NCBI GenBank assembly: GCA_902490055.1
Contig: CABUCP010000030.1
Coordinates: 1 to 13,968, forward strand
Direction: 5' to 3'
DNA from: an uncultured Klebsiella sp.
GTDB lineage: Bacteria > Pseudomonadota > Gammaproteobacteria > Enterobacterales > Enterobacteriaceae
Length of the DNA: 13,968 nucleotides
The position numbers and the translations under genes are program-made. Positions 1 through 8,147 of the stretch are shown one piece after another. Below the pieces are notes generated by a model, which ran no database searches, was not told the origin of the DNA, and was given only the letters and a program-made list of their open reading frames with translations. How positions within the stretch are numbered: the stretch's first letter is position 1; the number at the start of each line of letters is the position of its first letter.

Positions 1-49
1 GGTAAATTTGATAATATTGCTACAAGAATAGAAGAAGACAGGCCCATTC

Positions 50-583
50 ATGATTCTGATAATTTATTCGCATCCCTATCCGCATCATTCGCATGCGAAT
101 AAGCGGATGCTTGAACAAGCAGGGACGCTTGAAGGCGTAGAGATACGCTCCCTCTATGAGCTCTATCCCGACTTCAACATTGATATCGCCGCCGAGCAGG
201 CGGCGCTGGCGCGCGCCGATCTGGTTATCTGGCAGCATCCGATGCAGTGGTACAGCGTGCCGCCGCTGTTCAAGCTGTGGATGGATAAAGTGCTATCCCA
301 CGGCTGGGCGTATGGCCATAACGGCATTGCGCTGCACGGCAAATCGCTAATGTGGGCGGTCACTACCGGCGGCGGCGAAAGTCATTTCGATATCGGTTCA
401 TTCCCGGGCTTTGACACACTCTCACAGCCGCTGCAGGCGACCGCGCTGTACTGTGGGATGACATGGCTACCGCCGTTTGCCATGCACTGCACCTTTGTCT
501 GCGACGATGAAACGCTGCAAGCGCAGGCCCGTCATTACCGTCAACGTTTAATCGAATGGCAGGAGGCCCACAACAATGGATAG
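50..583 (+). CDS. kefF: KefF, ancillary flavoprotein of the KefC potassium efflux system
   Basis: This 177-residue protein matches E. coli KefF (176 residues) in length and almost all of its sequence. It is an FMN-dependent quinone reductase-type flavodoxin-fold protein that sits on the cytoplasmic side of KefC and is needed for full K+/H+ antiport activity, as known for the family. Visible marks are the N-terminal strand and loop [19 protein letters not shown] (residues 1-19), the WQHPMQWYS stretch (about 61-69), and the flavin-site loop TTGGGESHF (about 106-114). The start at 50 gives exactly the family N-terminus; its ribosome site is weak (a purine-rich stretch at about 32-41). The stop codon lies inside the start of kefC, so the two genes are translationally coupled. 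The 49 bases upstream are too short to define a promoter; a GATAAT at 10-15 could be part of one. Confidence 0.97.
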   Translation: MILIIYSHPYPHHSHANKRMLEQAGTLEGVEIRSLYELYPDFNIDIAAEQAALARADLVIWQHPMQWYSVPPLFKLWMDKVLSHGWAYGHNGIALHGKSLMWAVTTGGGESHFDIGSFPGFDTLSQPLQATALYCGMTWLPPFAMHCTFVCDDETLQAQARHYRQRLIEWQEAHNNG

Positions 584-2441
584 CCATACGCTAATACAGG
601 CGCTGATTTATCTTGGATCCGCGGCGCTTATCGTGCCGATTGCCGTGCGTCTGGGGCTGGGGTCGGTGCTGGGGTATCTGATTGCCGGCTGCATTATTGG
701 TCCGTGGGGGCTGCGGCTGGTTACCGATGCCGAGTCGATTCTGCACTTTGCGGAAATCGGCGTGGTGCTGATGCTGTTTGTTATTGGCCTTGAGCTGGAT
801 CCGCAGCGCTTGTGGAAGCTGCGCGCTTCGGTATTTGGCGGCGGCGCGCTGCAGATGGTGGCGTGCGGCGCGTTTATTGGTTTGTTTTGCATGCTGCTCG
901 GCCTGCGCTGGCAGGTGGCGGAACTGATTGGCATGACGCTGGCGCTATCGTCGACGGCGATTGCGATGCAGGCGATGAACGAGCGTAACCTGACGGTGAC
1001 CCAACTGGGGCGTAGCGCTTTTGCGGTATTGCTGTTCCAGGATATCGCGGCGATCCCATTAGTGGCGATGATCCCGCTGCTGGCAGCCAGCGGCGGCTCG
1101 ACTACGCTTGCCGCGTTTGCGTTGTCGGCGCTGAAAGTCGCCGGCGCGCTGGCGCTGGTGGTGCTGTTAGGGCGTTACTTGACCCGCCCGGTGCTGCGCT
1201 TCGTTGCCCGCTCCGGCCTGCGCGAGGTATTCAGCGCCGTGGCCCTGTTCCTGGTCTTCGGCTTCGGACTGCTGCTGGAAGAAGTTGGGCTATCGATGGC
1301 GATGGGGGCGTTTCTTGCCGGGGTGCTGCTGGCGAGCTCGGAATATCGTCACGCGCTGGAGAGCGATATCGAACCGTTTAAAGGGCTGCTGCTGGGGCTG
1401 TTCTTTATCGGCGTCGGCATGTCTATCGACTTCGGTACGTTAGTGACTCATCCACTGCGCATCTTGATCCTGCTGGTCGGTTTCCTGGTGATTAAAGCCG
1501 TGATGCTATGGCTCATTGCTAAGCCGCTGGGCGTGCCGCGCGCGCAGCGCCGCTGGTTTGCCGTGCTACTGGGGCAGGGCAGTGAGTTTGCCTTTGTGGT
1601 TTTCGGCGCCGCGCAGATGGCTGACGTGTTGGATAGCGAGTGGGCAAAAGCGCTGACCCTGGCGGTAGCGCTGTCGATGGCGGCAACGCCGATTCTGTTG
1701 GTGCTGTTGACCCGCATGGATAAATCCGCCAGCGGGCAGGAGCGGGAAGCTGACGAGATTGATGAAGAGCAGCCGCGAGTGATTGTCGCCGGTTTCGGTC
1801 GCTACGGGCAGATCGCCGGTCGTATGTTGCTCTCCAGCGGCGTTAAAATGGTGATCCTTGACCATGACCCTGACCACGTCGATACGCTGCGCAAGTTTGA
1901 GATGAAGGTGTTTTACGGCGATGCCACGCGAGTGGATTTGCTGGAGTCGGCGGGGGCGGCGAAGGCGGAAGTGTTGATTAACGCTATCGACGATCCTCAG
2001 GCGAGTCTGCAGCTGGTGGAGCTGGCGAAAGAGCACTTCCCGCATCTGCAGATCATTTCGCGCGCCCGCGATGTCGATCACTACATTCAGCTGCGTCAGG
2101 CTGGGGTAGAAGCGCCGGAACGCGAGACCTTCGAGTCGGCGTTGAAAAGCGGCCGCATGACCCTGGAAGCGCTGGGACTGGGCGCTTATGAGGCACGTGA
2201 ACGCGCCGATCTGTTCCGTCGCTTCAACCAGCAGATGGTCGAAGAGATGGTGGCGATGGCGGCAAATGATGCGGCGTCCCGCGTGGCGGTGTACAAACGT
2301 ACCAGCGACATGCTGACCGGTATCATCAACGAAGATCGTAATCATCTACAGCAGGTGCAGCGCCATGGTTGGCAGGGAACCGAAGAAGGGCGACATACCG
2401 GGGACCTGCGCGATGAACCGGAAAGTAAGCCATCTGCCTGA
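576..2441 (+). CDS. kefC: KefC, glutathione-gated K+/H+ antiporter
   Basis: This 621-residue inner-membrane protein corresponds to E. coli KefC (620). It lets K+ out and H+ in when glutathione adducts form, so cytoplasmic acidification protects against electrophiles; free glutathione keeps it shut. The first ~380 residues are a run of hydrophobic helices of the CPA2 antiporter domain, with the regulatory loop [12 protein letters not shown] at about 259-270, including the acidic Asp264 studied in E. coli. A charged linker (about 381-400) leads into a RCK/TrkA-N nucleotide-binding domain that starts at about 401 with GFGRYG (406-411). The C-terminal ~60 residues are polar. It overlaps kefF by 8 bases and has an excellent AGGAGG ribosome site at 561-566, nine bases before the ATG. 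No clear terminator follows; transcription could run towards folA. Confidence 0.97.
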   Translation: MDSHTLIQALIYLGSAALIVPIAVRLGLGSVLGYLIAGCIIGPWGLRLVTDAESILHFAEIGVVLMLFVIGLELDPQRLWKLRASVFGGGALQMVACGAFIGLFCMLLGLRWQVAELIGMTLALSSTAIAMQAMNERNLTVTQLGRSAFAVLLFQDIAAIPLVAMIPLLAASGGSTTLAAFALSALKVAGALALVVLLGRYLTRPVLRFVARSGLREVFSAVALFLVFGFGLLLEEVGLSMAMGAFLAGVLLASSEYRHALESDIEPFKGLLLGLFFIGVGMSIDFGTLVTHPLRILILLVGFLVIKAVMLWLIAKPLGVPRAQRRWFAVLLGQGSEFAFVVFGAAQMADVLDSEWAKALTLAVALSMAATPILLVLLTRMDKSASGQEREADEIDEEQPRVIVAGFGRYGQIAGRMLLSSGVKMVILDHDPDHVDTLRKFEMKVFYGDATRVDLLESAGAAKAEVLINAIDDPQASLQLVELAKEHFPHLQIISRARDVDHYIQLRQAGVEAPERETFESALKSGRMTLEALGLGAYEARERADLFRRFNQQMVEEMVAMAANDAASRVAVYKRTSDMLTGIINEDRNHLQQVQRHGWQGTEEGRHTGDLRDEPESKPSA

Positions 2442-2454
2442 ATAAGTTGATAAA

Positions 2455-2472
2455 TGTTACGTAAACTTTACA
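2455..2472. promoter_or_regulatory. TyrR-like box upstream of folA
   Basis: The 18 bases read TGTTAC, six spacer bases, then a perfect TTTACA half-site. This fits the TyrR box pattern TGTAAA-N6-TTTACA and keeps its key G-N14-C pair. In E. coli folA is reported as a TyrR-regulon member activated by TyrR, so such a site is expected here; it lies about 130 bases upstream of the predicted -35. The left half-site is imperfect and I found no convincing second box. Confidence 0.45.
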
Positions 2473-2567
2473 GCTAACATTTTGTTTTCAATTTAGTTCC
2501 CGATCTGGCGGCTCACGGGCCTTACGTGGGCTTGCCAGCAAATCGGAAAATTTTCTTATTCTTTACT

Positions 2568-2577
2568 CTTCGTCCAG

Positions 2578-2586
<9 letters not shown>
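2568..2586. repeat. Inverted repeat overlapping the folA -35 region
   Basis: CTTCGTC (2568-2574) and GACGAAG (2580-2586) are perfect 7-base arms around a 5-base spacer. The right arm covers most of the predicted -35 hexamer. It lies upstream of the expected transcription start, so it would act as DNA (a dimeric protein site) rather than as an RNA hairpin in folA mRNA. Confidence 0.5.
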
Positions 2587-3118
<532 letters not shown>

Positions 3119-3138
3119 GCGGTGACAGCGTATATTAA

Positions 3139-3180
3139 AAAACCCCGGTCGCGTCAGGCGTGACCGGGGTTTTGTTTTAT
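3139..3180 (+). terminator. Intrinsic terminator after folA
   Basis: A 12-base perfect stem, AAAACCCCGGTC (3139-3150) with GACCGGGGTTTT (3162-3173), encloses an 11-base loop and runs into a T-rich tail (3170-3180). It begins 21 bases after the folA stop. The A-run on the left means it could also stop transcripts arriving leftwards past the REP cluster, so it may be bidirectional. Confidence 0.92.
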
Positions 3181-3388
3181 TGGGAATATCCCGGCTACCG
3201 TTCGGTACGGGCCGTAGATACTGTTATCGGTTGGCAACTATTTTTGTCCAGGAAAAACATGTGTTTTGTGTTAATTCAGAGCACATTGCGCTCCCGAAAT
3301 GTCTTCTGCGTTATGTCTTTCATAGCGCAGGGAGCGCACAGGAGGCGGCGCGTTGCGCCTTGTCTGGGCTACCAAACTGCACAGTACT
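3181..3388. other. Gene-free spacer between the folA terminator and the REP cluster
   Basis: No supported gene lies here; the short open frames on both strands lack ribosome sites and known motifs. The stretch has a small imperfect hairpin at 3192-3214 (CGGC/GCCG outer arms with TACCG/CGGTA inside) that could be a decayed REP, and a 10-base palindrome ACAGTACTGT at 3381-3390. Together with the terminator and REP units it makes up a 545-base non-coding region between the convergent ends of folA and apaH. Confidence 0.5.
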
Positions 3389-3421
3389 GTAGCCCCGGTA
3401 AGCGGTAGCGCCACCGGGGAT
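3389..3421 (-). repeat. REP-like hairpin 1
   Basis: The unit starts GTAGCCCCGG and has 7-base outer arms CCCCGGT (3393-3399) and ACCGGGG (3413-3419). The GTAG head is the reverse of the typical REP tail CTAC, so the unit points to the minus strand. A short ATTTT follows on the + side, but it is not a convincing terminator. Confidence 0.75.
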
Positions 3422-3489
3422 TTTGAGGCCACCAACACCGGTAGTTTCAGCCAGCGTGGTGAATACATTAAAGGCAGGTCGCACGAACG

Positions 3490-3521
3490 GTAGGCCGGAT
3501 AAGGCGCAGCCGCCATCCGGC
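3490..3521 (-). repeat. REP hairpin 2
   Basis: The unit starts with GTAGGCCGGATAAGGCG, the classic enterobacterial REP signature, here on the minus strand. Outer arms GCCGGAT (3494-3500) and ATCCGGC (3515-3521) are perfect, as are inner arms GGCG (3503-3506) and CGCC (3511-3514). Confidence 0.88.
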
Positions 3522-3550
3522 GCAAAAGCGGCTCCTGATCAGCGGATATT

Positions 3551-3581
3551 GCCCGGCGGCGCTGCGCTTGCGCGGGCCTAC
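3551..3581 (+). repeat. REP hairpin 3, opposite orientation
   Basis: The unit begins GCCCGGCGGCGCTGCGC and ends GGGCCTAC, the typical 3' end of a REP on the + strand. Arms GCCCG (3551-3555) and CGGGC (3573-3577) pair. It is inverted relative to its neighbours, giving an interspersed BIME-like mosaic. Confidence 0.82.
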
Positions 3582-3621
3582 GGACCGGGGCCGTTGGCAA
3601 ATTTATTGTCGCATGTAGCGG

Positions 3622-3658
3622 GTAGCCCGGATAAGGCGCTGTGCGCCGCCATCCGGGA
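3622..3658 (-). repeat. REP hairpin 4, at the apaH 3' end
   Basis: The unit starts with GTAGCCCGGATAAGGCGC; outer arms are CCCGGAT (3626-3632) and ATCCGGG (3651-3657), inner arms GGCGC (3635-3639) and GCGCC (3643-3647). It lies five bases past the apaH stop, so it becomes the 3' hairpin of the long minus-strand operon transcript, where REPs are known to protect mRNA ends or act as gyrase/IHF sites. Confidence 0.88.
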
Positions 3659-3663
3659 CCGGC

Positions 3664-4512
3664 TCAGGAGGCGACGGCTTCGCCTTCGTCGGGATTTTTC
3701 TGCCGGTTTGAGCGTTGGGTGAAGTACGTTTTATCTTCCCAGCGCAGGCAGGTGAGGTCGCCGCCCCAGCAGCAGCCCGTATCCAGCCCGTAAATGCCTT
3801 CCGGCGTACCGCGGCCTTCCAGCGAGGCCCAATGGCCAAAAGCGATGCTGTACTCGCGGGAAACCGGGCCGGGAATGGCGAACCAGGGCTTCAGCGGCGC
3901 AGGCGCGTCTTCCGGCGCTTCTTTGCTGTACATATCCAACTGGCCGTTCGGGAAGCAGTAGCGCATACGGGTGAAGGCATTAGTGATAAAGCGCAGGCGC
4001 GCCAGACCGCTAAGCTCGGTGCTCCAGTGGTTCGGCATATCGCCGTACATCGCATCGAGGAAGAACGGGTAGGAGTCGCTGGCCAGCACGGCTTCAACAT
4101 CGCGCGCGCACTGTTTAGCGGTTTCCAGATCCCATTGCGGTGTAATACCCGCGTGGGCCATCACCAGCTTTTTCTCTTCGTCGATCTGCATCAGCGGCTG
4201 ACGGCGCAGCCAGTTGAGGAGCTCGTCGGCGTCCGGCGCTTCCAGCAGAGGTGTTAATCGATCCTTTGGTTTGTTGCGGCTAATCCCCGCAAACACCGCC
4301 AGCAGGTGCAGATCGTGGTTGCCCAGCACGATACGCACGCTATCGCCGAGCATTTTGACGAAACGCAGTACTTCCAGAGACCCCGGGCCGCGGGCGACCA
4401 GGTCGCCGGTGAGCCACAGCGTATCCGTATCAGGGTTAAATTCCACCTGCTCTAATAACGCGATCAGTTCATCGTAGCAACCGTGAACGTCGCCAATAAG
4501 GTATGTAGCCAT
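3664..4512 (-). CDS. apaH: ApaH, symmetrical diadenosine tetraphosphatase
   Basis: This 282-residue protein is two longer than E. coli ApaH (280). It hydrolyses Ap4A to two ADP and, in E. coli, also removes Np4-type caps from RNA. It is a calcineurin-like metallophosphoesterase: GDVHGC (residues 7-12, metal ligands Asp8 and His10), GDLVARGP (36-43, Asp37) and GNHDLHLL (64-71, Asn65/His66) are all present. The C-terminus is a charged tail ending EGEAVAS, similar to the E. coli tail. It is the last gene of the lptD-surA-pdxA-rsmA-apaG-apaH unit, four bases after apaG, so translation is probably coupled. No strong terminator follows; a REP hairpin sits directly downstream. Confidence 0.97.
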   Translation of the reverse strand: MATYLIGDVHGCYDELIALLEQVEFNPDTDTLWLTGDLVARGPGSLEVLRFVKMLGDSVRIVLGNHDLHLLAVFAGISRNKPKDRLTPLLEAPDADELLNWLRRQPLMQIDEEKKLVMAHAGITPQWDLETAKQCARDVEAVLASDSYPFFLDAMYGDMPNHWSTELSGLARLRFITNAFTRMRYCFPNGQLDMYSKEAPEDAPAPLKPWFAIPGPVSREYSIAFGHWASLEGRGTPEGIYGLDTGCCWGGDLTCLRWEDKTYFTQRSNRQKNPDEGEAVAS

Positions 4513-4516
4513 TGTT

Positions 4517-4894
4517 TTAATGTATGAGCGTTGGGACAGCGAGACGGAAGACAGGGATCTCGATATGGAACGGCACGCCGTTGCTATCGATCATTTCATA
4601 ATGACCCTGCATGGTGCCCAGCGGCGTTTCGATAACCGCGCCGCTGGTGTATTGATACTCTTCGCCGGCAGGGATGTGCGGCTGTTCGCCGACCACCCCT
4701 TCACCCTGGACTTCCGTCTCGCGACCGTGCCCATTGGTGATTAGCCAGTAGCGGCCGAGAAGCTGAACCTGACTCCGCCCCAGGTTGCGAATGGTAACGG
4801 TGTAAGCGAAAACGTAGCGCTCCTCTTCCGGGGAAGATTGCGATTCGATATAGACGCTTTGTACCTGAACGCAAACACGAGGCGAATTGATCAT
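4517..4894 (-). CDS. apaG: ApaG (CorD), FN3-fold protein of the ApaG family
   Basis: This protein has 125 residues, exactly the E. coli length, and is nearly identical to it. ApaG is a small beta-sandwich protein associated with Co2+/Mg2+ phenotypes in enterics; its biochemical role is unsettled. The conserved glycine-rich segment GEGVVGEQP (about 64-72), the [18 protein letters not shown] core (about 80-97) and the [11 protein letters not shown]-terminus are present. The start is two bases after the rsmA stop, with a GAGAG-like ribosome site inside the end of rsmA, and apaH follows after four bases, so the three genes form a tightly coupled run. Confidence 0.95.
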   Translation of the reverse strand: MINSPRVCVQVQSVYIESQSSPEEERYVFAYTVTIRNLGRSQVQLLGRYWLITNGHGRETEVQGEGVVGEQPHIPAGEEYQYTSGAVIETPLGTMQGHYEMIDSNGVPFHIEIPVFRLAVPTLIH

Positions 4895-4896
4895 GG

Positions 4897-5718
4897 TTAG
4901 CTCTCCTTCGAAGGCAGATTGTTGGATAACCAGTTGGCCATCTTACAATACTGCTCTACAGAAATATTTTCCGCACGTACCGCCGGGTCAACGCCCAGCT
5001 CCGTCAGCACTTCAACGCTAAACAGGTTGCCGAGACTATTACGAATCGTCTTGCGGCGCTGGTTGAAGGCTTCGGTGGTGATGCGGCTCAGCACGCGGAT
5101 ATCCTTCACCGGATACGGCATGTTGCGGTGCGGCACCAGGCGTACGACGGCGGAATCCACTTTTGGCGGCGGCGTAAAGGCGGTCGGCGGCACTTCAAGT
5201 ACCGGGATCACCTGGCAGTAGTACTGCGCCATAACGCTTAATCGACCATACGCCTTACTGTTCGGCCCGGCAACCAGACGATTCACCACTTCCTTCTGCA
5301 GCATAAAGTGCATATCGGCAATGGCATCAGTATAGCTGAACAGGTGGAACATCAGCGGCGTGGAGATGTTGTACGGCAGGTTGCCGAAGACGCGCAGCGG
5401 TTGGCCGATTTTCTCCGACAGTTCGCCGAAGTTCATGGTCATCGCATCCTGCTGGTAAATCGTCAGCTTCGGCCCGAGGAACGGATGCGTCTGCAGGCGG
5501 GCCGCCAGATCGCGGTCAAGTTCGATAACGGTGAGCTGGTCGAGGCGTTCGCCGACCGGTTCGGTCAGCGCGGCAAGACCCGGGCCGATCTCGACCATGG
5601 CCTGGCCTTTCTGTGGATTGATGGCCGAGACAATGCTGTCGATCACGAACTGATCGTTGAGAAAGTTTTGCCCGAAGCGTTTACGGGCTAAATGGCCCTG
5701 ATGGACTCGATTATTCAT
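4897..5718 (-). CDS. rsmA: RsmA (KsgA), 16S rRNA dimethyladenosine transferase
   Basis: This 273-residue protein has the same length as E. coli KsgA. It dimethylates two adjacent adenosines in the 3'-terminal hairpin of 16S rRNA (A1518 and A1519, E. coli numbering) during late 30S assembly, using S-adenosylmethionine; loss gives kasugamycin resistance. The SAM-binding motif [10 protein letters not shown] (43-52), acidic Glu66 (VIELDRD), Asp91 and the catalytic NLPYNIS (113-119) are all present, followed by the C-terminal helical domain with [12 protein letters not shown]. It overlaps the pdxA stop by four bases (ATGA), a typical coupled junction. Nothing suggests an inactive copy. Confidence 0.98.
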   Translation of the reverse strand: MNNRVHQGHLARKRFGQNFLNDQFVIDSIVSAINPQKGQAMVEIGPGLAALTEPVGERLDQLTVIELDRDLAARLQTHPFLGPKLTIYQQDAMTMNFGELSEKIGQPLRVFGNLPYNISTPLMFHLFSYTDAIADMHFMLQKEVVNRLVAGPNSKAYGRLSVMAQYYCQVIPVLEVPPTAFTPPPKVDSAVVRLVPHRNMPYPVKDIRVLSRITTEAFNQRRKTIRNSLGNLFSVEVLTELGVDPAVRAENISVEQYCKMANWLSNNLPSKES

Positions 5719-6695
5719 TGGGTATTAACAATCATTTTGATGGCGAGATTAAGCGCCGTGATAAAACTGCCGACGTCCGCTTTTCCCTGACCGGCTAATT
5801 CCAGCGCGGTACCGTGGTCAACGGAGGTACGAATAAAAGGTAAACCGAGCGTAATATTCACGCCACGGCCAAAGCCCTGGTATTTTAGCACGGGCAGGCC
5901 CTGATCGTGGTACATCGCGAGCACCGCATCGGCATTATCGAGATATTTTGGCTGGAAAAGGGTATCCGCAGGCAGCGGGCCGCTGAGATTCATGCCCTTT
6001 GCACGCATCTCTTCCAGCACTGGGATAATGGTATCTATCTCTTCCGTTCCCATATGGCCGCCTTCGCCGGCGTGGGGATTCAGGCCGCATACCAGCACGT
6101 GCGGTTGGGCGATGCCGAATTTATGCCGCAGATCGCTATCAAGGATCGTAATCACTTCACGCAGCAGCTCTGGCGTTATCGCTTCGCTTATTGCTTTCAG
6201 CGGCAGATGGGTGGTCGCCAGCGCCACTCGTAGCTCTTCGGTCGCCAGCATCATCACGACTTTGCTGGCATGAGCGCGCTCTTCAAAGAACTCGGTATGG
6301 CCGGTAAAGGCGATACCGGCATCATTGATATTGCCTTTATGCACCGGCCCGGTAATCAGCGCCGCGAATTCGCCGTTGAGGCAGCCGTCGCAGGCGCGCG
6401 CCAGCGTTTCTACCACGTAAGCGCCATTCTCCACATTCAGCGCGCCCGGTTGCACAGGTGCGTTGAGGGCGATGGGAAGCAGAGTCAGGGTGCCCGCGCG
6501 CTGCGCTTGCGGCGGACGTGATGGATCGTAGGGAAGGAGCGATAAAGGAAGACCGAGCTGGCGGGCTCGGTCCGTTAACAGGTCGCCATCGGCGCAAATC
6601 ACCAGCTCAACCGGCCAGTCGCGCTGCGCAAGCTCGGCGACAAGGTCGGGACCAATCCCTGCGGGTTCGCCGGGAGTGATAACAACACGTTGCAT
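5715..6695 (-). CDS. pdxA: PdxA, 4-hydroxythreonine-4-phosphate dehydrogenase
   Basis: This 326-residue enzyme oxidises 4-phosphohydroxy-L-threonine with NAD+ in the deoxyxylulose-5-phosphate-dependent route to pyridoxal 5'-phosphate. The three metal-binding histidines are visible at 163 (TTHLPL), 208 (NPHAGE) and 263 (YHDQG), matching E. coli His166, 211 and 266 with an offset of three. The offset arises because the N-terminus starts [10 protein letters not shown], three residues shorter than the E. coli start MVKTQRVV. The start has a good AAGGAAAG ribosome site (complement at 6701-6708). The gene is separated from surA by an unusual 111-base hairpin-rich spacer and overlaps rsmA by four bases. 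Confidence 0.97.
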   Translation of the reverse strand: MQRVVITPGEPAGIGPDLVAELAQRDWPVELVICADGDLLTDRARQLGLPLSLLPYDPSRPPQAQRAGTLTLLPIALNAPVQPGALNVENGAYVVETLARACDGCLNGEFAALITGPVHKGNINDAGIAFTGHTEFFEERAHASKVVMMLATEELRVALATTHLPLKAISEAITPELLREVITILDSDLRHKFGIAQPHVLVCGLNPHAGEGGHMGTEEIDTIIPVLEEMRAKGMNLSGPLPADTLFQPKYLDNADAVLAMYHDQGLPVLKYQGFGRGVNITLGLPFIRTSVDHGTALELAGQGKADVGSFITALNLAIKMIVNTQ

Positions 6696-6738
6696 AGAAA
6701 CTTTCCTTCGGGCCGTTTGCTGCCCGGCTGCGCAGTCA

Positions 6739-6756
6739 CCCCAGCCGTAGCTGGGG
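6739..6756. repeat. Perfect 7-bp hairpin in the surA-pdxA spacer
   Basis: CCCCAGC (6739-6745) and GCTGGGG (6750-6756) form a perfect stem around CGTA. There is no T-tract on either strand, so it is not a standard intrinsic terminator. In the operon mRNA it lies about 44 bases before the pdxA start and could affect mRNA stability or partial read-through between surA and pdxA. Confidence 0.7.
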
Positions 6757-6770
6757 GGACCGGTCTATCG

Positions 6771-6797
6771 CCTCAATACGTCATCATGACGCTGAGG
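6771..6797. repeat. Second hairpin in the surA-pdxA spacer
   Basis: CCTCA (6771-6775) pairs with TGAGG (6793-6797), and inside it CGTC (6779-6782) pairs with GACG (6788-6791) around a 5-base loop. The two stems are stacked with a small asymmetric internal loop. It begins ten bases after the surA stop codon on the minus strand. There is no poly-T tail. Confidence 0.6.
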
Positions 6798-6806
6798 AGC
6801 GGAGCG

Positions 6807-8093
6807 TTAGTTGCTCAGAATCTTCACGTAAGCGCTGGCGCGCTGTTCCTGCATCCAGGTCGCCGCTTCTTCAGAGAATTTGCGATTCATCAGCATGCGG
6901 TAAGCACGGTCTTTCTGCGCCGCGTCGGTTTTGTCGACGTTACGGGTATCCATCAGCTGAATCAGGTGCCAGCCGAAGGAGGAGTGTACTGGAGCGCTGG
7001 TCTGGCCTTTGTTGAGGCGCATCAGGGCATCGCGGAACGCCGGATCGAAGATATCAGGCGTTGCCCAGCCTAAGTCGCCGCCCTGGTTGGCGGAACCCGG
7101 ATCCTGGGAAAACTCTTTCGCTGCTTTATCGAAAGTCGTTTTACCGCTCTTAATATCAGCCGCGATCTGTTCCAGCTTCGCCTGCGCCTGCGCGTCGTTC
7201 ATGATCGGCGACGGTTTCAGCAGAATGTGACGGGCATGAACTTCGGTGACGGAGATGCTCTGGCTGCCGCCGCGCAAATCGTTCACTTTGAGGATATGGA
7301 AGCCAACGCCGGAACGAATCGGGCCGACAATGTCGCCTTTCTTCGCGGTACTTAGCGCCTGAGCAAAGATGCCCGGCAGCTCCTGAATACGACCCCAGCC
7401 CATCTGGCCGCCTTTCAGCGCCTGCTGGTCCGCGGAGAAGGTGATCGCCAGTTTGCCGAAGTTAGCGCCGCTACGGGCCTGTTCGACAACCGACTTCGCC
7501 TGCTCTTCCGCTGCCGCAACCTGATCGGAGGACGGGTTTTCCGGCAGCGCGATCAGGATGTGGCTCAGGTTCAGCTCGGTGCTGGCATCATTCTGATCGC
7601 CAATCTGTTTAGCCAGCGATTCAACTTCCTGCGGCAGCACGGTGATGCGGCGACGCACTTCGTTGTTACGAACTTCTGAAATCAGCATCTCTTTGCGGAT
7701 CTGGTTGCGGTAGGTATTGTAGTTGATACCTTCGTAAGCCAGACGGCTACGCATCTGATCCATGGTCATGTTGTTCTGCTTAGCGATGTTGCCAATCGCC
7801 TGGTCGAGCTGATCGTCGCTGACTTTCACGCCCATTTTCTGACCCATCTGCAGCACGATCTGGTCCATGATCAGCCTTTCGAGGATCTGATGACGCAGGG
7901 TTGCGTCATCCGGCAGCTGCTGCCCCGCCTGACCGGCGTTCAGCTTCACCGACTGCATCAGGCCATCGACGTCGCTTTCCAGAACGACGCCATTATTGAC
8001 GACAGCCGCTACTTTATCGACCACCTGCGGGGCGGCGAAACTGGTATTCGCGATCATGGCGATACCGAGAAGCAGCGTTTTCCAGTTCTTCAT
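6807..8093 (-). CDS. surA: SurA, periplasmic outer-membrane-protein chaperone and prolyl isomerase
   Basis: This protein has 428 residues, the same as E. coli SurA. It carries unfolded beta-barrel proteins, including LptD, across the periplasm to the BAM complex. A Sec signal peptide (1-20, cleavage after NTSFA before APQVV) is followed by the N-terminal chaperone domain, two parvulin-type PPIase domains (roughly 171-272 and 282-383; each with the HILI/HILL and GGxxGW-type motifs: GGQMGWG and GGDLGWA) and a C-terminal helix that packs on the N-domain. The ATG has a GGAAAAAG-type ribosome site. It lies 54 bases after lptD; a small CCGCA-AA-TGCGG hairpin is in the gap at 8114-8125. Co-transcription with its client's gene lptD is functionally sensible. 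Confidence 0.98.
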   Translation of the reverse strand: MKNWKTLLLGIAMIANTSFAAPQVVDKVAAVVNNGVVLESDVDGLMQSVKLNAGQAGQQLPDDATLRHQILERLIMDQIVLQMGQKMGVKVSDDQLDQAIGNIAKQNNMTMDQMRSRLAYEGINYNTYRNQIRKEMLISEVRNNEVRRRITVLPQEVESLAKQIGDQNDASTELNLSHILIALPENPSSDQVAAAEEQAKSVVEQARSGANFGKLAITFSADQQALKGGQMGWGRIQELPGIFAQALSTAKKGDIVGPIRSGVGFHILKVNDLRGGSQSISVTEVHARHILLKPSPIMNDAQAQAKLEQIAADIKSGKTTFDKAAKEFSQDPGSANQGGDLGWATPDIFDPAFRDALMRLNKGQTSAPVHSSFGWHLIQLMDTRNVDKTDAAQKDRAYRMLMNRKFSEEAATWMQEQRASAYVKILSN

Positions 8094-8147
8094 ACTTTTT
8101 CCATTTCAATTAACCGCAAATGCGGATTACGTTTTAAACCAGATGCC

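Noticed and set aside
1566..2345. Open frame of 259 codons on the minus strand inside kefC
   Set aside because: It is fully antisense to the conserved RCK domain region of kefC, has no recognisable motif or ribosome site, and its composition is that of a GC-rich shadow frame.
3381..3390. Palindrome ACAGTACTGT as a possible LexA site
   Set aside because: A LexA box needs CTGT and ACAG halves in the opposite order with an eight-base spacer, and no gene start is nearby.
3160..3408. Small genes (70-82 codons) between folA and the REP cluster
   Set aside because: They begin inside the terminator or lack ribosome sites, overlap each other in different frames and have no recognisable features.
3389..3658. 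CRISPR-like array
   Set aside because: The repeated units are self-complementary REP hairpins of differing sequence and orientation with irregular spacing, and no cas genes are present.
3715..4257. Open frame of 180 codons on the + strand opposite apaH
   Set aside because: It is antisense to conserved ApaH coding sequence; the translation is Arg/Ala-rich with no family resemblance.
6739..6756. Intrinsic terminator between surA and pdxA
   Set aside because: The stem is good but no T-tract follows on either strand, and pdxA has no clear promoter of its own.
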